DNA of 22,397 nt from contig JBGPND010000070.1 of assembly GCA_041487355.1 (NCBI GenBank), forward strand, positions 1 to 22,397. Direction: 5' to 3'. Under the pieces are notes generated by a model. It saw nothing but the letters and a program-made list of their open reading frames with translations. It searched no databases and was not told where the DNA came from. Within the stretch, counting starts at the first letter, position 1. Every line of letters begins with the position of its first letter. Positions 7,770 to 14,790 of the stretch are shown piece by piece. The stretch is from JAMXLO01 sp041487355 (GTDB lineage Bacteria > Pseudomonadota > Alphaproteobacteria > Acetobacterales > Acetobacteraceae). The position numbers were made by a program, and so were the translations under genes.

Positions 7770-8216
7770 ATGTCCGAGCTGCTCACCATCGGCTACGAGG
7801 GTTGCACGATTGCCGAGGTGCTGGCGGAGTTGCGTGCGGCGCGGGTCGGGCTTCTGATCGACGTGCGCGCGGTGCCGCAATCGCGCAAGCCTGGGTTCTC
7901 CAAGCGCCAGCTCGCCGCCGGGCTGGACGAGCAGGGCATCGCCTATGTTCATCTGCAGGGTCTCGGCACGCCGAAGCCTGGTCGCGACGCGGTGCGTGCC
8001 GGACATCCGGAGCGGATGGAGCCGATCTTCCGCGAGCACATGACGTCCGATCGCGCCCAGGCGGATCTTGCCAATGCCAAACAGCTCGCCCGGGGTGCGC
8101 GGGCCTGCCTGCTGTGCTTCGAGCAGGATCCGATGATGTGTCACCGGCGCTTCGTTGCCGAGATGATCTCGGCGGAGACGGGGCAGCCGATCGTGCACCT
8201 GCACGCGCGGAGTTGA
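7770..8216 (+). CDS. DUF488 family protein
   Basis: 148 residues, typical for DUF488. The N terminus has LLTIGYEGCT (residues 4-13), then Asp31 and Arg33 in IDVRAVPQSRKPGFSK and GLGTPKPGRDAVR (64-76). The C-terminal signature is CLLCFEQDPMMCHRR (113-127), with conserved Cys113, Cys116, Cys124 and His125. DUF488 proteins are soluble, widespread and uncharacterised; the Cys/His cluster hints at a metal or redox role, which is inference. The start is 2 bases after the lipoprotein stop, so the gene is probably co-transcribed with nudC. Confidence 0.9.
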   Translation: MSELLTIGYEGCTIAEVLAELRAARVGLLIDVRAVPQSRKPGFSKRQLAAGLDEQGIAYVHLQGLGTPKPGRDAVRAGHPERMEPIFREHMTSDRAQADLANAKQLARGARACLLCFEQDPMMCHRRFVAEMISAETGQPIVHLHARS

Positions 8217-8249
8217 GTCAAACCGGCGCGGAGACGATGACTCAGTGTC

Positions 8250-8329
8250 GTCATCCCCCAGCAGGCGGGGACCCAGTGCGACCAGTGCCTGTGTTTGCGG
8301 CTCTGGGTTCCCGCTTGCGCGGGAATGAC
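8250..8329. repeat. REP-type inverted repeat pair (GTCAT...ATGAC)
   Basis: Arms at 8250-8276 and 8303-8329 match at 22 of 27 positions when reverse-complemented. The right arm also forms its own hairpin, TTCCCGC/GCGGGAA (8308-8314/8318-8324). It has the style of the common proteobacterial repeat GTCATTCCCGCG...GGGAATGAC. It lies just after the DUF488 stop in the 289-base gap before hppA. Its fold could end or protect the upstream transcript, but no T run follows. Confidence 0.75.
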
Positions 8330-8360
8330 GATTGCACGTCAAGTCTCGCGCTCGGCGGCA

Positions 8361-8471
8361 TCACTTCGCCGCGGCGATCGCCTGGCGGATGGTGTCCTCG
8401 GCATCCGCCTTGCCGGCCCAGCCAATGATCCTGACCCACTTGCCGGGCCATGAACCGTAGGGGGTCAGCCG
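8361..8471 (-). pseudogene. Orphan C-terminal coding fragment
   Basis: On the minus strand a frame closed by TGA (8361-8363) reads RLTPYGSWPGKWVRIIGWAG then KADAEDTIRQAIAAAK. Composition and codon use look like a real protein C terminus, with a helix-forming alanine-rich end. Directly upstream is an in-frame stop (8472-8474) and no usable start, so at most about 37 codons remain. I do not recognise the parent family. It lies downstream of hppA on the same strand and may be what remains of a deleted gene. The other possibility is chance coding character in high-GC DNA. Confidence 0.35.
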
Positions 8472-8505
8472 TCAGCACATTCCGACGACTGACCGCCGAC
8501 CACGG

Positions 8506-10593
8506 CTAATGCAGCCAGCCCGCCAGGATCGCCAACCACAACAGGGCGACGATGTTGGTGATCTTGATCATCGGGTTCACCGCTGGCCCGGCGGTGTCCT
8601 TGTACGGATCACCCACCGTATCCCCAGTGATGGCGGCCTTGTGCGCTTCCGAGCCCTTGCCGCCGTGGTTGCCTTCCTCGATGTATTTCTTCGCGTTGTC
8701 CCACGCGCCGCCGCCCGAGGTCATCGAGATCGCCACGAACAGACCGGTCACGATGGTGCCGAGCAGCATCGCGCCCAGCGAGGCGAACGCGGCGGTGCGG
8801 CCGGCGATGATGTCGATCACGATCCACAGCACGATCGGCGCCAGCACCGGCAGCAGCGAGGGGATGATCATCTCGCGGATCGCGGCACGGGTCAGCATGT
8901 CGACGGCGCGGCCGTACTCGGGCTTCGCCGTGCCTTCCATGATGCCGGGGATCTCGCGGAACTGGCGGCGCACTTCCACCACCACCGAGCCGGCGGCGCG
9001 GCCGACCGCCGTCATGCCCATCGAGCCGAACAGGTAGGGCAGCAGGCCGCCGATGAACAACCCGACCACCACGAACGGGTCCTGCAGCGTGAATGTCACG
9101 TTCAGGTCGGGGAAGTAATGCTTCAGGTCCTGCGTGTAGGCGGCGAACAGCACCAGCGAGGCGAGCCCAGCCGAACCGATGGCATAGCCCTTGGTGACGG
9201 CCTTGGTGGTGTTGCCGACGGCGTCCAGCGCATCGGTGGTGACCCGCACGTCCGCCGGCAGGTCCGCCATCTCGGCGATGCCGCCGGCGTTGTCGGTGAC
9301 CGGGCCGTAGGCGTCCAGCGCCACGATCATGCCGGCGAGCGACAGCATTGTGGTGGCCGCCACCGCGATGCCGAACAGGCCGGCAATCATCGAAGTAACG
9401 ATGATGCCGATGCAGATCACGATCACCGGCAGCGCGGTCGACTCCATCGATATCGCCAGGCCCTGGATCACATTGGTACCGTGGCCCGTGGTGGAGCTTT
9501 GCGCGATCGAGCGCACTGGGCGGTATTCGGTGGCGGTGTAGTATTCGGTGATCCAGACGATCGCACCGGTGACCGCCAGGCCCACCAGGGCGCAGACGAA
9601 CAGCTTGAGGCCGGTGATGGATCCGTCGGGGTTCAGGGCGCCGAAGCCGACGAACCAGCCGATGATGCCGGCAATTCCGACCACGGACAGCAGGCCGGTG
9701 ACGATCAGGCCCTTGTACAAGGCCTTCATGATGCCGTTGTCCGGACCGATGCGGACGAAATAGGTGCCGATCACCGAGGTCACGATGCAGATCGCGCCGA
9801 TGCCGAGCGGCAGCAGCAGCAGGCGGTCGCGCATGTCGCCGGTGAAGTAGATCGCCGCGAGCAGCATGGTGGCGACGATTGTCACCGCGTAGGTCTCGAA
9901 CAGGTCGGCAGCCATGCCAGCGCAGTCGCCGACATTGTCGCCGACGTTGTCGGCGATCACGGCGGGGTTGCGGGGATCATCCTCGGGGATGCCGGCTTCC
10001 ACCTTGCCGACCAGGTCGGCGCCGACGTCGGCACCCTTGGTGAAGATGCCGCCGCCGAGGCGGGCGAAGATGGAAATCAGCGAGCCGCCGAAGCCGAGAG
10101 CGACCATCGCCTCCAGCACCGGGCGCAGATCGCCGTCCGGCAGGCTGTGGCGCAGATAGAGGTAGTAGCCCGACACCCCGAGCAGACCGAGGCCGACCAC
10201 CAGCATGCCTGTTATGGCGCCTGCCTTGAAGGCGATCTCGAGGCCGGCAGCGAGGCCGCTGCGGGCGGCCTGGGCGGTGCGGACATTGGCACGCACCGAT
10301 ACGTTCATGCCGACATAGCCGGCCGCCGCGGACAGGACAGCGCCGATGACGAAGCCGATGGCGACGTGGATGCCCAGCGTTATGCCAAGAATGATCAGGA
10401 TCACCACGCCGACAATGGCGATCGCGGTGTACTGACGATTCAGGTAGGCACGCGCGCCTTCCTGAACCGCGGCCGAGATCTCCTGCATGCGGGCCGTGCC
10501 CGCGTCGGCAGCCAGCACCTGTTTGCTTGTCACGAGGCCGTAGACCAGCGCCAGCAAGCCGCAGGCGATGATCACGAGATAAGCCAGTTGCAT
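8506..10593 (-). CDS. hppA: K+-insensitive H+-translocating membrane pyrophosphatase
   Basis: 695 residues from the ATG at 10593; AGAGGA (10601-10606) lies 7 bases upstream, so this start is preferred to an in-frame one 11 codons earlier. About 16 hydrophobic helices. The substrate-binding signature DVGADLVGKVE (189-199) and the acidic motif DNVGDNVGD (215-223) bind Mg-pyrophosphate. Lys464 in GNTTKA marks the K+-independent H+-pumping class, where K+-dependent enzymes carry Ala. The pump couples PPi hydrolysis to proton export across the inner membrane, conserving energy from biosynthetic PPi. It is monocistronic by appearance, divergent from the tRNA gene on its 5' side. Confidence 0.97.
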   Translation of the reverse strand: MQLAYLVIIACGLLALVYGLVTSKQVLAADAGTARMQEISAAVQEGARAYLNRQYTAIAIVGVVILIILGITLGIHVAIGFVIGAVLSAAAGYVGMNVSVRANVRTAQAARSGLAAGLEIAFKAGAITGMLVVGLGLLGVSGYYLYLRHSLPDGDLRPVLEAMVALGFGGSLISIFARLGGGIFTKGADVGADLVGKVEAGIPEDDPRNPAVIADNVGDNVGDCAGMAADLFETYAVTIVATMLLAAIYFTGDMRDRLLLLPLGIGAICIVTSVIGTYFVRIGPDNGIMKALYKGLIVTGLLSVVGIAGIIGWFVGFGALNPDGSITGLKLFVCALVGLAVTGAIVWITEYYTATEYRPVRSIAQSSTTGHGTNVIQGLAISMESTALPVIVICIGIIVTSMIAGLFGIAVAATTMLSLAGMIVALDAYGPVTDNAGGIAEMADLPADVRVTTDALDAVGNTTKAVTKGYAIGSAGLASLVLFAAYTQDLKHYFPDLNVTFTLQDPFVVVGLFIGGLLPYLFGSMGMTAVGRAAGSVVVEVRRQFREIPGIMEGTAKPEYGRAVDMLTRAAIREMIIPSLLPVLAPIVLWIVIDIIAGRTAAFASLGAMLLGTIVTGLFVAISMTSGGGAWDNAKKYIEEGNHGGKGSEAHKAAITGDTVGDPYKDTAGPAVNPMIKITNIVALLWLAILAGWLH

Positions 10594-10610
10594 GTCGGGT
10601 TCCTCTGTCG

Positions 10611-10642
10611 GAGCCCCCCGGGTCAAGCCCGGGGACAGGCTC
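10611..10642. repeat. Short palindrome upstream of hppA
   Basis: CCCCGGG (10616-10622), TCAAG loop, CCCGGGG (10628-10634), flanked by GAGCC (10611-10615) and GGCTC (10638-10642). It lies 18-49 bases before the hppA start codon, so it may be in the hppA leader RNA, just before the ribosome site. It also resembles the CCCGGG-TCAAG-CCCGGG type of dispersed palindrome. Regulatory meaning is not established. Confidence 0.55.
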
Positions 10643-10733
10643 TGAAGGCGGGGCGGATGGTCAGAATTGGGGCGGGGGTATGCCAGAAGCGGGAAGCGCA
10701 GGCAAATCGGAGGGTTAACGATGATGCCGACCC

Positions 10734-10761
10734 TTGCACGGGCCGGTAGTCTCGGTACAGA
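10734..10761 (+). promoter_or_regulatory. Probable promoter of tRNA gene
   Basis: TTGCAC (10734-10739), 16 bases, TACAGA (10756-10761). The predicted start near 10768 gives a 5' leader of about 7 bases before the tRNA at 10775. The rest of the 10643-10733 stretch shows nothing I can identify. Confidence 0.5.
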
Positions 10762-10774
10762 TCGTCTGGTCGGT

Positions 10775-10851
10775 GCGCCTGTAGCTCAATTGGTCAGAGC
10801 GGGCGGCTCATAACCGCTTGGTTGCAGGTTCGAGTCCTGCCGGGCGCACCA
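10775..10851 (+). tRNA. tRNA-Ile2 (anticodon CAU, lysidine-modified)
   Basis: Full cloverleaf of 77 nt including an encoded CCA (10849-10851). Acceptor GCGCCTG pairs with CGGGCGC; U8-A9; D stem GCTC/GAGC; anticodon stem-loop GGCGG-CTCATAA-CCGCT; T arm GCAGG-TTCGAGT-CCTGC. The anticodon is CAU, which could mean Met, but the anticodon arm and following CTTGGT closely match the ileX type, and the acceptor has C4-G69 and C5-G68, pairs used by TilS. So I read it as the AUA-decoding tRNA-Ile whose C34 becomes lysidine. Confidence 0.85.
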
Positions 10852-10896
10852 CCGGCGGTAACCCGACCGAAAGGAAATCGGCGCTATCATTCCGGG

Positions 10897-11460
10897 ATGG
10901 CTGACGTGGTGCGTCTGGGACCGGTCGCTTCCCCTGCCGTGGCCAGCCACAGCGGCGGCCAAGTGGGACGTCGGGGCCGCCGCCGCGTCGGCCAGGCGTT
11001 TCATCACTTCCTGACGGCCGCCATGGCGCGATCGCATGCTCCCGGGACCAGGGGTTCGGCGACTTCCGGCGCGGCTGGCGTGCAGACGGCCGCGTTTCAT
11101 GTGCCTCTGGTGGCTCCCCGCGCGGCGCCGGCCGAGCAGCCGGTCTCGGTGATCCCGGCCCATTCGGATGCCGCCTTGCAGCAGGCGATGAACCTCGAAG
11201 GCGTGCCGGGGTCCTGGCAAGCGGGGCTGCGCTTCATCATGGCACAGGAATCCTCCGGCAAGGTGGATACCAGGAATCCGGTCCACTCCGCGCGTGGCCT
11301 GTTGCAACTCACGGCCGCGAACTACCATTTGAACCCGAACGGCGCGGGCTCCTTCGGCAACGCGATCGAGGAAGCACAAGGCGGTATACGCTACATCCAG
11401 CAACGCTACGGCACTGCCGATCACGCCGTCGCGTTCTGGCGGCAGCACCGCTGGTATTGA
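10897..11460 (+). CDS. Lysozyme-like transglycosylase domain protein
   Basis: 187 residues from the ATG at 10897. The first 90 or so residues are basic and Ala/Pro/Ser-rich and probably disordered. The C-terminal 90 carry a lytic transglycosylase (SLT, lysozyme-like) fold: GLRFIMAQESSG with the likely catalytic Glu118, then SARGLLQLTAANYH (131-144) and the ending GGIRYIQQRYGTADHAVAFW. Such enzymes cut the MurNAc-GlcNAc bond of peptidoglycan with formation of an anhydro end. No clear signal peptide is present, which is odd for a cell-wall enzyme; a non-classical route or a phage origin are both possible. A weak AAGGAAA (10870-10876) lies too far upstream to be a good ribosome site. It starts 46 bases after a tRNA gene. 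Confidence 0.7.
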   Translation: MADVVRLGPVASPAVASHSGGQVGRRGRRRVGQAFHHFLTAAMARSHAPGTRGSATSGAAGVQTAAFHVPLVAPRAAPAEQPVSVIPAHSDAALQQAMNLEGVPGSWQAGLRFIMAQESSGKVDTRNPVHSARGLLQLTAANYHLNPNGAGSFGNAIEEAQGGIRYIQQRYGTADHAVAFWRQHRWY

Positions 11461-11516
11461 GCGCGCGGCGGCGCGCACCTAGAACACGCCCCTGATTAGG
11501 TGTGGGAGGCCAGGGC

Positions 11517-13196
11517 ATGGCCAGTTACCAGTACGTCTATGTGATGAAGGATTTGACCAAGGCCTTTCCGGGCGGCCGCGAAGTGTTTCGTGGCATCACG
11601 CTCGCGTTTCTGCCTGGCGTGAAGATCGGCGTGCTCGGCGTGAACGGTGCGGGGAAATCGACTCTGCTGAGGATCATGGCGGGGCTTGATACCGACTTCG
11701 GCGGGGAGGCCTGGGCGGCGGAAGGCGCCCGCGTCGGCTATCTGGAGCAGGAGCCGCAGCTCGATCCGGACAAGACGGTCGGCGAGAACGTCGAACAGGC
11801 GTTTGCCGCGCTGAAGGCGGCGCTCGACCGGTTCAACGAAATCTCCATGAAGTTTGCCGAGCCGATGAGCGACGAGGAGATGAACACTCTGCTGTCCGAG
11901 CAGGCCGATCTGCAGGCGAAGATCGAAGCCGAGGATGGCTGGGATCTCGATCGGCGCGTGGACATCGCACTGGATGCACTGCGCTGTCCGCCTGCCGATG
12001 CTGCCGTGGCGCCGCTGTCGGGCGGTGAGAGGCGGCGCGTGGCGCTGTGCCGGCTGCTGCTGGAAAAGCCCGATCTGCTGCTGCTGGACGAACCGACCAA
12101 TCACCTGGACGCCGAAAGCGTTGCCTGGCTGGAGCGCACGCTGCGCGACTATGCCGGAACCGTCATGATCGTGACGCACGACCGCTACTTCCTCGACAAC
12201 GTCACCGGCTGGATCCTGGAGATCGAGCGCGGCCGCGGCTATCCGTTTGAGGGCAACTACTCCTCGTGGCTGGACCAGAAGCGCAAGCGTCTGGCGCAGG
12301 AGGAGAAGGAGGAAAGCGCACGGCAGCGGGCGCTGGCAGCCGAGCAGGAATGGATCGCCGCCTCGCCACGTGCGCGCCAGGCGAAAAATCGCGCGCGCAT
12401 CCAGCGCTATGAGGAGATGCTGACGCGTTCGCAGGATCAGGCCGGTGGCGTGGCGGAAATTGTCATTCCGCCGGGACCGCGGCTCGGCAACGTGGTGATC
12501 GAGGCGGAGGGGCTGTGCAAAGGCTACGGCGACACCGAGCTGATCGAGGGGTTGAACTTCAAGCTGCCACCCGGCGGCATCGTCGGCGTGATCGGCCCGA
12601 ACGGCGCCGGCAAGACGACGCTGTTCCGCATGATCGTCGGCCAGGAGACGCCCGATTCCGGCAGTCTGCGCGTCGGCGAGACGGTGAAGCTCGGCTATGT
12701 CGACCAGTCGCGCGACAGCCTGAACGCGGACAAGACGGTGTGGCAGGAGATCAGTGGCGGCGAGGACACGATCTATCTGGGCAAGCGCGCGGTGCCGTCA
12801 CGCGCCTATGTGAGCGCGTTCAACTTCAAGGGGTCGGACCAGCAGAAGAAGGTCGGCATCCTGTCCGGTGGCGAGCGCAACCGGGTGCATCTGGCGAAGA
12901 TGCTGAAGGCCGAGCACAACGTGATCCTGCTGGACGAACCGACCAACGATCTCGACGTGGACACACTGCGTGCGCTGGAGGATGCGCTGACCGAGTTCGC
13001 CGGCTGCGCGGTGATCATCAGCCACGATCGGTGGTTCCTGGATCGGCTGGCGACGCACATCCTGGCCTTCGAGGGTGACAGCCACGTGGAGTGGTTCGAG
13101 GGCAACTTCCAGGCGTACGAGGAGGACAAGCGCCGGCGGCTTGGTGCTGACGCGACGGAGCCGCACCGGATCAAGTACCGGCCGCTGGCGCGGTGA
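11517..13196 (+). CDS. ettA: Energy-dependent translational throttle protein EttA (ABC-F)
   Basis: 559 residues from the ATG at 11517, with GGGAGG (11504-11509) 7 bases upstream. Two ABC ATPase domains without membrane segments, as in ABC-F proteins. Domain 1: Walker A GVNGAGKST (41-49), signature LSGGERRRVALCR (from 167), Walker B LLLLDEP (187-193). The inserted arm at about 95-140 is the EttA-specific element that contacts L1 and the E site. A charged P-site-tRNA-interaction linker spans about 250-310. Domain 2: GPNGAGKTT (360-368), LSGGERNRVHLAK (from 449), VILLDEPTND (469-478). EttA binds the ribosomal E site and gates entry into elongation according to ATP/ADP ratio. The last residues run into a lower-GC accessory stretch. 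Confidence 0.95.
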   Translation: MASYQYVYVMKDLTKAFPGGREVFRGITLAFLPGVKIGVLGVNGAGKSTLLRIMAGLDTDFGGEAWAAEGARVGYLEQEPQLDPDKTVGENVEQAFAALKAALDRFNEISMKFAEPMSDEEMNTLLSEQADLQAKIEAEDGWDLDRRVDIALDALRCPPADAAVAPLSGGERRRVALCRLLLEKPDLLLLDEPTNHLDAESVAWLERTLRDYAGTVMIVTHDRYFLDNVTGWILEIERGRGYPFEGNYSSWLDQKRKRLAQEEKEESARQRALAAEQEWIAASPRARQAKNRARIQRYEEMLTRSQDQAGGVAEIVIPPGPRLGNVVIEAEGLCKGYGDTELIEGLNFKLPPGGIVGVIGPNGAGKTTLFRMIVGQETPDSGSLRVGETVKLGYVDQSRDSLNADKTVWQEISGGEDTIYLGKRAVPSRAYVSAFNFKGSDQQKKVGILSGGERNRVHLAKMLKAEHNVILLDEPTNDLDVDTLRALEDALTEFAGCAVIISHDRWFLDRLATHILAFEGDSHVEWFEGNFQAYEEDKRRRLGADATEPHRIKYRPLAR

Positions 13197-13290
13197 CTTG
13201 AGTGGTCTGTGCTGGTAGCGTGCCCGGAGTGACGAGTGTCAGTACCGGACTCAACTCGGGATCGAGCATGCGAAGTCGGGAGATCAGGCC

Positions 13291-13767
13291 GTGGGCGCGA
13301 ATGTAACCAGCGTGACGATCGCTGAAGACAGGGAAATTCCTACCCGGGAGAAGACTCTCCAGCGATTGCGTGACTGGCAGCAGCGAGTGCACGCTCTTTA
13401 CGACCAAATTCAGGCTGCCCTTGGCCCCGGCTTTTCGTATGACCGAACCGGGAAGCACCGTTCGTCCGAGGAGCGGGTGCAGCACGCGGGGTTAAAGTCC
13501 CAGGAGGTTCCGCCGATCGACATTCTCATAGTCGACCAGGCAGGCCGTGCCGTTGCTCAATTCCTGCCTCGCGGACTTTGGATGATCGGCGCAAACGGCA
13601 GGTTGGATCTCGTTCTCACGCCCAAGTCGGGTAATCGGCAAGTCTTTATGCTGATTGATCATTCTGCTCCGTTGAGCGGTGGCAGTGACTGGAGAATTGT
13701 GCGCCCGAGCGATCGTCTTCAGCAGCGTGCATTCAAACCGGAGCACCTCCGTGAGCTCGTGGAGTGA
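13291..13767 (+). CDS. Unrecognised 158-residue partner of HEPN-like protein
   Basis: 158 residues from a GTG at 13291, with GGGAG (13278-13282) about 8 bases upstream. I do not recognise the family. Residues 17-45 (TREKTLQRLRDWQQRVHALY) form a charged, probably coiled-coil helix. The rest is predicted strand-rich: IDILIVDQAGRAVAQF (76-91), GRLDLVLTP (103-111), RQVFMLIDH (116-124), then a helical tail. There is no signal peptide or membrane segment. It lacks the GSxxRG/D nucleotidyltransferase motif of MntA antitoxins, so this is not the usual MNT-HEPN pair. The gene overlaps the following HEPN-like gene by 4 bases (GTGA), so the two are a unit. Codon use is less GC-biased than in neighbours (AAA, ATT, TTT, CTT are common), suggesting acquisition by transfer. 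Confidence 0.75.
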   Translation: MGANVTSVTIAEDREIPTREKTLQRLRDWQQRVHALYDQIQAALGPGFSYDRTGKHRSSEERVQHAGLKSQEVPPIDILIVDQAGRAVAQFLPRGLWMIGANGRLDLVLTPKSGNRQVFMLIDHSAPLSGGSDWRIVRPSDRLQQRAFKPEHLRELVE

Positions 13768-14213
13768 GCGCCAGCATATCGCTGGCAGAACTGCGCGCCG
13801 CATACAGGAGAACATCAAGCCGCATATACCGGATTCTGGAGGACGGATATGACTTTTCTTCAGAGGGCGCGATCATCGCGGCACTCGATCGAGATGCATT
13901 GATTATCGACGCTGCTTTTTTCGTTCTCATCTTTGGACAAATCGAGAATCGGCTCAATGAGCTGGCTGGTAGAAGGGTAGGAACGGATGCAAAGCGGCGG
14001 CGTGCGCTCCGTGGGCGAAAGTTCGAGCAGCGGCTGGACTTGGCACTGCAGGCGCCTGCAAATCAGGAACTCCGAAAGGAAATCGCAAGCTGGTACGAAC
14101 TCAGAAACGACGCCGCACACGGCGAGCGCCTAGCCAACTACAACATCGCCGCGGTATTTGAGCGAGCTGACCAGCTTGAGGCATTCCTGAGGGAACAGTC
14201 TGCGGGAGCATGA
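13764..14213 (+). CDS. HEPN-like putative RNase (R-x4-H)
   Basis: 149 residues from a GTG that overlaps the previous stop. It appears all-helical. A long hydrophobic/charged helix FFVLIFGQIENRLNEL (52-67) is followed by a basic stretch (74-91) and the helix WYELRNDAAHGERLANYN (110-127). The latter carries Arg114-Asn115-Asp116-Ala-Ala-His119, the R-x4-6-H signature of HEPN RNases, with the polar residue right after Arg as in catalytic members. HEPN proteins act as RNA-cleaving toxins or defence effectors, usually held in check by a neighbour. Function as a toxin is inferred from the motif and the tight coupling to the 158-residue protein. AGG, AGA, ATA and TCA codons, rare in neighbouring genes, occur here. 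A non-catalytic DUF4145-like HEPN protein is the alternative. Confidence 0.75.
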   Translation: MSASISLAELRAAYRRTSSRIYRILEDGYDFSSEGAIIAALDRDALIIDAAFFVLIFGQIENRLNELAGRRVGTDAKRRRALRGRKFEQRLDLALQAPANQELRKEIASWYELRNDAAHGERLANYNIAAVFERADQLEAFLREQSAGA

Positions 14214-14325
14214 TGCAAATCATCGCCTGCGATCCAGGATCACGCTGCCGGGCACGCGGCGCGACTGAAAAGACCTACGATCGGACCGCTGAGTGGCTGC
14301 GCGCTTTATTTGATCGATGGGCTGG

Positions 14326-14742
14326 TCAACCCTGGCCATGATGGCGCGGCGGAGCATCCGCGTGCTCGATCAGCTCGGCGACCTCGCGCGAGGTCAGCCC
14401 CTTGCCGAACACCGGACGGGTCTCCCGCAACAGGCGCCCGCGCGCGCTGTCCTCGGTCAGTGCCGTAGCGATTTCGGCTGGAGGCCGGCTCAGCAGGTCG
14501 CGCCACATAAGCGCGTAGGTTCGCTGATGCGGGTCGGGCAGCATTCTGGTTTCGACGAAACGCTCGGCGTCGGCGATCATCGACGGGTCGGCAAGAATCC
14601 GCCGGGCCACTTCCTGCGCCTTGAGGAAGTGCGATTCCCCCGTGCCGATCGTGGAAGCGGGTTGCCATGACGTTCGTTTAGCGGATATCGCTAATTGTTG
14701 CGAGAACTCGCCATGCCAGCGAACAGCGTTCTGCCATGGCAT
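14326..14742 (-). CDS. Hypothetical protein, possibly frameshifted
   Basis: As drawn, 138 residues from the ATG at 14742. The convincing part is residues 36-138: a helical, charged sequence with AQEVARRILADPSMIADAER, YALMWRDLL, PAEIATALTEDSARGRLLRE and GLTSREVAELIEHAD. I cannot name the family. The proposed first 30 residues run through a palindrome (14678-14694) that looks like an operator, so the drawn start is doubtful. A different ATG at 14668, just after the palindrome, lies in another frame; removing one base of the five-G tract (14637-14641 on this strand) would join it to the conserved part as a 113-residue protein. Either the start lies upstream or the gene carries a +1 frameshift. 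It is antisense-convergent with the HEPN-like module. Confidence 0.5.
   Translation of the reverse strand: MPWQNAVRWHGEFSQQLAISAKRTSWQPASTIGTGESHFLKAQEVARRILADPSMIADAERFVETRMLPDPHQRTYALMWRDLLSRPPAEIATALTEDSARGRLLRETRPVFGKGLTSREVAELIEHADAPPRHHGQG
14678..14694. promoter_or_regulatory. Operator-like palindrome TTAGCG-N5-CGCTAA
   Basis: TTAGCG (14678-14683), GATAT, CGCTAA (14689-14694), with 6-base arms exact. It is AT-rich against its surroundings and lies 9 bases upstream of the ATG at 14668 on the minus strand, and about 97 bases upstream of the aldolase start on the plus strand. Such a position is expected for an autoregulating helix-turn-helix protein, but no such gene is present here. Confidence 0.45.
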
Positions 14743-14790
14743 GCTCAACGCAAGTGCGGAGCCTACGTGTAGATGGGAGGGACCTAGCCA

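Noticed and set aside
8509..10749. 746-codon open frame on the plus strand opposite hppA
   Set aside because: It is the antisense of a clear membrane pyrophosphatase; its product is His/Asp/Gln-rich low-complexity sequence with no recognisable domain, as expected for a shadow frame in high-GC DNA.
10775..10851. Elongator or initiator tRNA-Met from the CAU anticodon
   Set aside because: The anticodon arm and acceptor pairs match the ileX-type tRNA-Ile2 better than either tRNA-Met; an initiator would lack a paired first base and have three G-C pairs in the anticodon stem in a different pattern.
13291..13767. MntA-type nucleotidyltransferase antitoxin
   Set aside because: The protein lacks the GSxxRG...D-x-D motif; GGSDW at 130-134 is not in the right context.
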